Assembly (NCBI RefSeq): GCF_001562425.1
Contig: NZ_LOED01000020.1
Coordinates: 1-42,249, forward strand
Source: Fervidicola ferrireducens
GTDB lineage: Bacteria > Bacillota > Thermosediminibacteria > Thermosediminibacterales > Thermosediminibacteraceae
Direction of reading: 5' to 3'
Length of the DNA: 42,249 nt
The stretch's first letter is position 1. Each line of letters begins with the position of its first letter. The position numbers and the translations under genes were made by a program. This document shows, in pieces, positions 36,832-42,249 of this stretch. The notes below the pieces were generated by a model. That model was given only the letters and a program-made list of their open reading frames with translations, was not told the DNA's origin and made no database searches.

Positions 36832-37680
36832 ATGAATTTCCAGAACGTAATGGACGTAATTTCCGAGTTTCCGGAAGTTTATAGGTACATTGTCAAAGTC
36901 CTTTTTATTCTGATTTCGGCGACACTAGTCATAAAAGTAGGTGCCGGGGTCATAGACCGTGTTTTTGCGGTGCGATTCAAAAGGATGCCTGTAGACGAAA
37001 GCAGGATGAGAACCCTGGCGGGACTTTTAAAAAGCATCCTAAGATACACCGTTTATTTTATAGCCATAGTGGTAATGCTGGAGACTTTTGGCGTTAAAAC
37101 ATCGTCCATCATAGCCGCTGCGGGTATAGGGGGCCTTGCCATTGGATTTGGCGCTCAGAGCCTTGTCAAAGACGTTATTTCCGGCTTTTTCATAATCTTT
37201 GAAGATTATTTTCAAATAGGCGACTACGTGGAGACGGCAGGGGTCTCCGGCATAGTGGAGGAGATGGGGCTTCGGACGACAAAGCTTCGGGACTTTGGCG
37301 GTCAGCTCCATATAATACCCAACGGAGAAATCACCCGGGTTACCAACCATTCGAGAGGCAACCTCCGAGCTATGGTGAACGTGAGAGTATCCTATGAAGA
37401 GGACCTGGATAGGGTAATAAAAGTCCTCGAGGAAGTGGCCGAAGAAATACGCCAAAAAAGGGACGACATAGTGGAAGGCCCCACCGTTCTCGGCGTCAGC
37501 GACTTTGGTCCCAGCGAAGCTGTTATTACTATATGGGCCAGGACTTTGCCCATGCAGCAATGGAGCGTTGAAAGGGAATTGAGAAAAGCGATAAAGGAAA
37601 GGTTCGACAGGGAGGGAATAGAGATTCCCTATCCCAGGATGGTCGTTGTCGATAAAAAAAGTAAGGAGGCGAAAGATTGA
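36832..37680 (+). CDS. Small-conductance mechanosensitive channel (MscS family)
   Basis: This 282-residue MscS-type channel has three membrane helices near 20-110, including the pore-lining helix with glycine/alanine packing (AAAGIGGLAIGFGAQSLVKDVISGFFIIFED). The beta domain follows (GDYVETAGVSGIVEEMGLRTTKLR, then IIPNGEITRVTNHSRG) and a mixed C-terminal domain. It relieves osmotic pressure. Its stop overlaps the TTG start of the DUF951 gene. Confidence 0.94.
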   Translation: MNFQNVMDVISEFPEVYRYIVKVLFILISATLVIKVGAGVIDRVFAVRFKRMPVDESRMRTLAGLLKSILRYTVYFIAIVVMLETFGVKTSSIIAAAGIGGLAIGFGAQSLVKDVISGFFIIFEDYFQIGDYVETAGVSGIVEEMGLRTTKLRDFGGQLHIIPNGEITRVTNHSRGNLRAMVNVRVSYEEDLDRVIKVLEEVAEEIRQKRDDIVEGPTVLGVSDFGPSEAVITIWARTLPMQQWSVERELRKAIKERFDREGIEIPYPRMVVVDKKSKEAKD

Positions 37681-37892
37681 AGTTCCATATCGGCGACGTG
37701 GTAGAAATGAAGAAAAAACATCCTTGCGGCAGCTTTGAATGGGAAATCTGGAGGATGGGAGCCGATTTCGGGATAAAATGCCTAGGCTGCGGGCGTAAAG
37801 TCATGATACCAAGGTCCAAGTTCGAAAAGAGCGTGAAAAAGATAGTAAAATGCATACAGCCGGAAGACCTTGAAAAACCCGCTGATAAATGA
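37677..37892 (+). CDS. DUF951 family protein
   Basis: This 71-residue protein begins MKFHIGDVVEMKKKHPCGS and has CLGCGRKVMIPRSKFEK, the DUF951 family of small, possibly metal-binding proteins found between mscS and rpsF in Bacillota. It starts with TTG after AAGGAGG. The rpsF promoter lies in its last codons. Confidence 0.9.
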   Translation: MKFHIGDVVEMKKKHPCGSFEWEIWRMGADFGIKCLGCGRKVMIPRSKFEKSVKKIVKCIQPEDLEKPADK

Positions 37893-37898
37893 TATAAT
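37870..37898 (+). promoter_or_regulatory. Promoter of the rpsF-ssb-rpsR operon
   Basis: TTGAAA (37870-37875) and TATAAT (37893-37898) are 17 bp apart, inside the end of the DUF951 gene. The -10 box lies 63 bp before rpsF. Confidence 0.8.
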
Positions 37899-37915
37899 AC
37901 GCAAGAAGCATCTCT

Positions 37916-37937
37916 GCTCTAGATAAAAATCTAGGGC
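37916..37937 (+). promoter_or_regulatory. Leader hairpin before rpsF
   Basis: GCTCTAGAT and ATCTAGGGC pair (one G-U) around AAAA, within the leader between the promoter and rpsF. S6-S18 operons are often autoregulated through leader RNA, but I do not see the known S6:S18 binding motif clearly. Confidence 0.45.
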
Positions 37938-37960
37938 CATAAGTCCGAGGAGGTGAAAAG

Positions 37961-38248
37961 ATGAGGGAATACGAAACCATGTACATCCTCGACCCCGGGC
38001 TTGACGAGGAGGCCATTAACGGCCTGGTGGACAAGTTCAAGGCTCTCGTCGAGGAAAGAGGGGGAGAGGTGAAGGAAATCGACCGGTGGGGGAAAAGAAA
38101 ACTGGCTTATCCCATCAAACACCAGAAAGAAGGCTACTACGTGGTGATGAATTTCGCGACCGATGCGGAAACGGCAAGAGAGATGGAGAGGGTTTTCAGG
38201 ATAACCCCCGCTGTGCTCAGGCATATCGTCATCCGCAAGGATAAATAA
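37961..38248 (+). CDS. rpsF: 30S ribosomal protein S6
   Basis: This 95-residue protein begins [17 protein letters not shown] and has [32 protein letters not shown], the S6 fold that pairs with S18 on the 30S subunit. GAGGAGGTG precedes the ATG. It heads the rpsF-ssb-rpsR operon. Confidence 0.97.
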   Translation: MREYETMYILDPGLDEEAINGLVDKFKALVEERGGEVKEIDRWGKRKLAYPIKHQKEGYYVVMNFATDAETAREMERVFRITPAVLRHIVIRKDK

Positions 38249-38261
38249 AGGGGTGAAAACC

Positions 38262-38696
38262 TTGAATAAAGTTATTTTGATTGGGAGATTGACAAAGGAT
38301 CCCGAATTGCGGTTCACCCCTGCCAACGGAGTTGCGGTGACAACTTTTACCCTCGCCGTTGATAGGCCTTTCTTGAACCAGAAGGGAGAAAGGGAGACGG
38401 ACTTTATCCCGGTGGTAGTATGGAGGAAACTGGCAGAAACCTGCGCCAACAACCTCAAGAAAGGCCGCCTGGTGGGTGTGTCGGGCAGGCTTCAGGTGAG
38501 GTCCTACGACACTCCCGGAGGGCAGCGGCGATACGTCACCGAAGTGGTCGCCGATGAGGTGCAGTTTCTGGACAGGCCGAAAGCGATGGAACAGGATCCC
38601 GGTTTGGGTGATAACAACGAGGGAATCGGAGATATAGATTTCGATTTCAATTTTGACGATGAAAGTCTGAACGAAGGGGACGACGTACCTTTTTAG
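38262..38696 (+). CDS. ssb: Single-stranded DNA-binding protein
   Basis: SSB coats single-stranded DNA at forks and gaps. The 144-residue protein begins [19 protein letters not shown], has an OB fold with [27 protein letters not shown] and [14 protein letters not shown], an acidic linker, and the partner-binding tip DDVPF. The start is set at a TTG at 38262, with GGGGTG upstream; an upstream in-frame GTG at 38253 coincides with that site. Confidence 0.96.
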   Translation: MNKVILIGRLTKDPELRFTPANGVAVTTFTLAVDRPFLNQKGERETDFIPVVVWRKLAETCANNLKKGRLVGVSGRLQVRSYDTPGGQRRYVTEVVADEVQFLDRPKAMEQDPGLGDNNEGIGDIDFDFNFDDESLNEGDDVPF

Positions 38697-38714
38697 GGAA
38701 AGGGAGGGAAAAAG

Positions 38715-38939
38715 TTGAAATCCAAGAAGAACAAGAAGAAAAAGGTCTGCAGCTTTTGTGTGGATAAGATAGACTACGTCGACTACAAGGATGTGGCAAG
38801 GCTCAAGAAATTTATAACCGAGCGGGCCAAAATCCTGCCCCGGCGCATAACCGGCAATTGCGCAAGACACCAAAGACAACTTACGGTTGCCATAAAGAGA
38901 GCTCGCAACATGGCACTTTTGCCTTTTACGACCGAATAG
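38715..38939 (+). CDS. rpsR: 30S ribosomal protein S18
   Basis: This 74-residue protein has [39 protein letters not shown] and [22 protein letters not shown], standard for S18. The cysteines CSFC and the later NC suggest the zinc-containing form. The TTG start follows GGGAGGG. A terminator begins at its stop codon. Confidence 0.97.
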   Translation: MKSKKNKKKKVCSFCVDKIDYVDYKDVARLKKFITERAKILPRRITGNCARHQRQLTVAIKRARNMALLPFTTE

Positions 38940-38963
38940 GGAGGGGTAAACCCTCTCTTTTTT
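38939..38963 (+). terminator. Terminator of the rpsF-ssb-rpsR operon
   Basis: GGGAGGG and CCCTCTC pair (one G-U) around GGTAAA-type loop bases and are followed by six T. It overlaps the last base of the rpsR stop. Confidence 0.85.
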
Positions 38964-38983
38964 GTAGAAGTGAGGAGGAAAAG

Positions 38984-39925
38984 ATGCACCGCTTTAGTAC
39001 GAAGGCCATTGTTGAAGGGGCACTGCTTTCGGCTATAACCGTAATACTGAGCTTCTTTTCAATGTACGTGCCGGGGGTGGGCCTTTTAGCGGACCTGGTG
39101 CTGCCCGTGCCGGTGATAATCCTCGGAATGAAGCACGGACTTAAAATTAGTTTGCTTTCGGTGGTGGTTTCGGGAGCGGTGATTGCCGCGTTTTCCGGAC
39201 CCATCAGGGCCGTAACCGGAGTTTTAAGTTTCGGCCTGGTAGGAATGGGTATGGGCTGGGCCTTAAAAAGGAAATACTCGCCCTTTAAAGTTTTCGCCGT
39301 AGGAGCCGCAGCTTCATTGGTATCGAACATAGCCCTTTTCCTGCTTTCGCTGGCGATAATGGGCATTAACCCCTTTTTGCAGGAGATAGAAATATACAGG
39401 GAAAGCCTTAACTCCGCAGCGGAGATATACAGCCGCATGGGCGTTAACCCCGAAACCGTAAAACCAGCCCTGGAGATGTACGGGAAAATATTGGACTTGA
39501 TGCCGCTTCTGATACCGGCAATGTTGGTCCTGGCTTCGGTAAGCAGTTCATTTTTGAGCTTTCATATTTCAAAAATGATTCTGAGGCGTTTGGGCTACGG
39601 CATGGAGGATTTTCCCCCGTTTTGGCAGTGGAGGATGCCTTCCTATACTCTGTTTTTGTTCCTGCTGGGGCAAATATCCACCCTAATGGAAGCTTACTGG
39701 CCGGCGGGAATTTTAAAACAGGTCGGGCTTAACCTTCAGATGCTTTTTACCTTCGCATTTTTTATCCAGGGGCTTGCCGTTCTGGCTTTCTTCCTTGGAA
39801 AGTACAACGTTTCAAAAGTTTTGAGGGTTTTCATAGTTTTGTTTTTGTTCTCCAATCCCCTTATGGCCCAGTTGGTATTCCTGCTCGGAATGATAGATAC
39901 GGTATTTAATTTCCGCAGATTGTGA
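38984..39925 (+). CDS. DUF2232 family membrane protein (YybS-like)
   Basis: This 313-residue protein has about eight hydrophobic segments, for example AIVEGALLSAITVILSFFSMYVPGVG and VRPVPVIILG-like stretches. It matches the DUF2232/YybS family that sits between rpsR and gdpP (yybT) in Bacillota, as here. Function is unknown. The start is the ATG at 38984 after GAGGAGG; the longer frame overlapping rpsR is rejected. Confidence 0.88.
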   Translation: MHRFSTKAIVEGALLSAITVILSFFSMYVPGVGLLADLVLPVPVIILGMKHGLKISLLSVVVSGAVIAAFSGPIRAVTGVLSFGLVGMGMGWALKRKYSPFKVFAVGAAASLVSNIALFLLSLAIMGINPFLQEIEIYRESLNSAAEIYSRMGVNPETVKPALEMYGKILDLMPLLIPAMLVLASVSSSFLSFHISKMILRRLGYGMEDFPPFWQWRMPSYTLFLFLLGQISTLMEAYWPAGILKQVGLNLQMLFTFAFFIQGLAVLAFFLGKYNVSKVLRVFIVLFLFSNPLMAQLVFLLGMIDTVFNFRRL

Positions 39926-39941
39926 TGGCGGGGAAAGAGTT

Positions 39942-41609
39942 ATGCAGACCCTATCCGACTTTATTAAAAAAAACAGCCTTCTTTTGGGAATCATAATCTT
40001 CCAGCTTCTTACAACAGCTGTAATAAGCCCCAAAACCGCTTTATGGCTTGGAGTCATTATTCTTTTGGTTTTAGCCGGCGCATACTTTTTCCATAAAAAG
40101 ACATTGGAGCAGGAGATAGAAAAAGGCGAGGAGGCAAATAGGCAGCCTTTTGAATTCCCGGCAAAATCCGAACTGGCCATCATGTACATTCAGATAGATA
40201 ATTACGACGAAGTTTTGGCAGCCACGCCGGAAGAAAACCGGCCGGAACTTCTGGCGAGAATAGACAAGGCCATAACCCAGTGGGTTCAAAGCTACGAAGG
40301 ATTTATAAAAAAGTTTGACGATGACAAGTTTTTATCCGCGGTAACCGCAGAAAAATTCCGCCAGATAGAGGAAAATAAATTCAACATCCTCGAGAAAATA
40401 AAGGAGATAAAAACCTCCAATGCGCTGCCCGTAACTTTAAGCATAGGAGCGTCTTACGGAAAAGGCAGCCTTCTGGAACTGAACAGGACGGCACAAAACG
40501 CGCTGGAACTCTGTCTGGGCAGGGGAGGAGACCAGGCGGTAGTAAAGGCCGAAGGCAAAACGTATTTTTACGGCGGCAGGACGAAAGAGATGGAAAAATA
40601 CACCCGCGTAAGGGCAAGGGTCATAGCCCATGCCCTTCGCGATTTGATAGAGGAAGCGGATAAGGTGCTGGTGCTGGGACATATATTCCTCGACATGGAT
40701 GCCCTCGGCGCCGGTATCGGCATGGTAAAAGCTGCAAGGAGCCTGAAAAAAGAAGGGTATTTTGTCCTATCTCCGAATCAGGGCCACTCGGTAGAGACGC
40801 TTTTAAAGCTTTTGCAGGAAGACGATGAAACGCAAAGGTATTTTTTAGCCGAGAAAGATGCCTTAAAGGTCCAAACCAGAGATACTCTGGTGATCATCGT
40901 GGACACTCACAAGCCCTCCTTTTGTTATTCCCAGAAAATCTTACAGCTGGCTGAAAAGGTAGTTTTGATCGATCATCACCGGCGGGGAGAAGAGTTTATC
41001 GAAAAGGCCATGCTGGTTTATCTTGAGCCGTACGCGTCTTCTACCAGCGAGATGGTGACCGAAATGATCCAATATATGGGGGAAGAAATAAAGTTAAATC
41101 CGCGGGAAGCAACGGCCCTTTTGGCCGGTATATGTGTGGACACCAGAAACTTTGCGTTTAAAACCGGAGTCAGGACCTTTGATGCCGCTTCTTATTTGAG
41201 GAGGCACGGTGCGGATCCCACGCTTGTATTCAAACTGTTTCAGGAAGACATAGGAGAATTTCAAAACAGGGCGGAAGTGGTAGCGCGAATGCAGATTCTC
41301 CCCGGTCATATTGCCCTGTCTTATTACGATAAAAAATGCGAAAACCCCCGCCTGACCGCAGCCCATGCCGCTAACTCGCTCCTTGAGATAAAGGGTGTTT
41401 ACGCCGCTTTTGTTCTGGTGCCCTTCGAGGATGGTGTGGCCATAAGCGGCAGGTCCCTGGGGGATATAAACGTCCAGAGAATTTTGGAAAAACTAGGTGG
41501 GGGAGGGCATTTGACCGTGGCCGGAGCACAGATTCCCAATGTAACGGTGGAAGAAGCGATGAAGCGATTAAAGGAGGCCATAGATGAATTTTTGAAAGCA
41601 TTCCTGTAA
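39942..41609 (+). CDS. gdpP: Cyclic-di-AMP phosphodiesterase GdpP-like, lacking PAS domain
   Basis: GdpP (YybT) cuts c-di-AMP to 5'-pApA. The 555-residue protein has two membrane helices (about 12-30 and 33-50), a degenerate GGDEF domain at about 75-215, and DHH-DHHA1 catalytic domains from about 240. The DHH metal residues are His247, Asp251 and Asp253 in GHIFLDMDALG, Asp320, and Asp344-His345-His346 in VLIDHHRRG; the DHHA1 motif is LGGGGHLTVAGA. Bacillus GdpP is about 659 residues with a heme-binding PAS domain between the membrane helices and GGDEF. Here only about 25 residues lie between them, so the PAS domain is absent. Confidence 0.94.
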   Translation: MQTLSDFIKKNSLLLGIIIFQLLTTAVISPKTALWLGVIILLVLAGAYFFHKKTLEQEIEKGEEANRQPFEFPAKSELAIMYIQIDNYDEVLAATPEENRPELLARIDKAITQWVQSYEGFIKKFDDDKFLSAVTAEKFRQIEENKFNILEKIKEIKTSNALPVTLSIGASYGKGSLLELNRTAQNALELCLGRGGDQAVVKAEGKTYFYGGRTKEMEKYTRVRARVIAHALRDLIEEADKVLVLGHIFLDMDALGAGIGMVKAARSLKKEGYFVLSPNQGHSVETLLKLLQEDDETQRYFLAEKDALKVQTRDTLVIIVDTHKPSFCYSQKILQLAEKVVLIDHHRRGEEFIEKAMLVYLEPYASSTSEMVTEMIQYMGEEIKLNPREATALLAGICVDTRNFAFKTGVRTFDAASYLRRHGADPTLVFKLFQEDIGEFQNRAEVVARMQILPGHIALSYYDKKCENPRLTAAHAANSLLEIKGVYAAFVLVPFEDGVAISGRSLGDINVQRILEKLGGGGHLTVAGAQIPNVTVEEAMKRLKEAIDEFLKAFL

Positions 41610-41638
41610 TAAATTGAAATAGCCTTTGCAAACTAAAA

Positions 41639-41686
41639 ACCCTCCTGGTAAAAAAGTAATTGAAGACACCAATCAACCAGGAGGGT
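41639..41686 (+). promoter_or_regulatory. Inverted repeat over the IS110 transposase ribosome binding site
   Basis: ACCCTCCTGGT (41639-41649) and ACCAGGAGGGT (41676-41686) are exact complements around 26 nt. The right arm carries the GGAGGG ribosome binding site 7 nt before the transposase ATG, so the folded transcript would hide it. The stretch may also belong to the element's left-end RNA. Confidence 0.75.
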
Positions 41687-41693
41687 GAAAGAC

Positions 41694-42249
41694 ATGAACA
41701 AAATTGAAAAACTCCTTTTAGTCCATGGTTCAGATTTAATTTTTATCGGTATTGATGTAGCTAAGAAGAGCCACTACGCAAGAATCATAGACCACATCGG
41801 CCTCGAACCGGTAAAACCTTTCAAGTTTAATAATAGCAAAGATGGGTACTTTCGTCTAGTCTCAAAAATACTCGAAGCCAAAGAAAAATCGAAAGCGACA
41901 AGGGTAATAATAGGCCTTGAACCCAGCGGCCATTACTGGAAGCCCCTAACTTGGTTTCTAAAAGAACAGGGATATCAGGTAGTCCTGGTAAACCCATATC
42001 ACGTAAAGAAAAGGAAAGAAGAGGAAGACAACAGCCCCACCAAAAACGACCGAAAGGACGCACTAATAATTGCAAAACTCGTAAAAGAGGGTAAGTTTCT
42101 AAACTGCCTCTTACCCGAAGGGATTTACGCAGACTTAAGGAACCTTTCGGTAGCAAGAAAGCAGCTAATAAACAAGCTCAACAGCGCAAAAAACAAGCTA
42201 ATTTCTATCTTAGACGAATACTTCCCCGAATTCGAAGAAGTATTCAAGA
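41694..42249 (+). CDS. IS110 family transposase, partial (window ends inside)
   Basis: The first 185 residues show an IS110-type DEDD recombinase: Asp21 in FIGIDVAKK, Glu76 in GLEPSGHYW, and Asp119 and Asp122 in TKNDRKDAL. IS110 recombinases use a bridge RNA from an element end to choose target and donor. Only 84 bp separate gdpP from this ATG, so the left end of the element must lie in that gap, after the gdpP stop. The serine-containing C-terminal domain and the right end are outside the window. The frame is open to the edge. Confidence 0.93.
   Translation, partial: MNKIEKLLLVHGSDLIFIGIDVAKKSHYARIIDHIGLEPVKPFKFNNSKDGYFRLVSKILEAKEKSKATRVIIGLEPSGHYWKPLTWFLKEQGYQVVLVNPYHVKKRKEEEDNSPTKNDRKDALIIAKLVKEGKFLNCLLPEGIYADLRNLSVARKQLINKLNSAKNKLISILDEYFPEFEEVFK

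Overview
The window is the replication-origin region of a thermophilic-looking, anaerobic, probably spore-forming clostridial Bacillota (Thermoanaerobacterales/Thermosediminibacterales-like; inferred from gene content and order, not from a search). The lineage evidence is the order dnaA-dnaN-yaaA-recF-(DUF721)-remB-gyrB-gyrA on one side and rpmH-rnpA-yidD-yidC-jag-mnmE-mnmG-rsmG-noc-parA-parB on the other. Sporulation-linked genes (ricT/yaaT, yyaC, jag), the oxygen-sensitive hydrogenase maturase HydG and a YedF selenium/sulfur protein point the same way. No rRNA, tRNA or CRISPR array was recognised.

Layout. 1-1397: 3' part of a group II intron with its reverse transcriptase, ending beside dapA. 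1410-7631 (minus): speA-like decarboxylase, tmk, darA, yaaR, holB and ricT form a tightly overlapped operon; a zinc metallopeptidase with its own promoter and dapA follow. 7722-7970 (plus): a lone zinc-ribbon gene that overlaps the end of gyrA tail to tail. 7967-17106 (minus): the dnaA-to-gyrA replication cluster. The origin lies between dnaN and dnaA and has DnaA boxes, a short GC patch and a TAG-repeat DnaA-trio. 17195-25972 (plus): the rpmH-to-parB cluster, closed by a perfect 16-bp parS just after parB. Genes point away from the origin on both sides.

26003-27950 is a broken locus. A chemoreceptor-type gene has lost its middle and is interrupted by an intact IscB nuclease gene (RuvC-HNH-RuvC) preceded by a ~300-nt structured RNA of the HEARO/omega-RNA type. 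27928-28175 is a promoter plus leader for hydG. The leader has a closed structured domain with two near-identical 14-mers, followed by two terminator-like hairpins, an arrangement typical of a riboswitch but matching no class I can name. hydG is followed by a tiny ORF with an in-frame TAG, a terminator and a cysteine desulfurase.

31106-42249: an envelope and housekeeping block (DUF554, DUF4446, M23 peptidase, bactofilin, lipid kinase, YkuS), then yyaC on the opposite strand behind a bidirectional terminator, then cvpA, yedF, mscS, DUF951, the rpsF-ssb-rpsR operon with its own promoter and terminator, DUF2232/YybS and a GdpP-type c-di-AMP phosphodiesterase that lacks the PAS domain. The window ends inside an IS110-family transposase gene whose ribosome binding site sits in an inverted repeat.

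The genes link several processes: chromosome initiation and segregation (DnaA, DciA-like, ParAB-parS, Noc), c-di-AMP sensing and turnover (DarA, GdpP), membrane protein insertion (YidC/YidD), tRNA modification (MnmE/MnmG) and Fe-S/hydrogenase maturation (HydG, cysteine desulfurase). Several start sites below are chosen from Shine-Dalgarno spacing and are shorter than the longest open frame; this is stated per gene.
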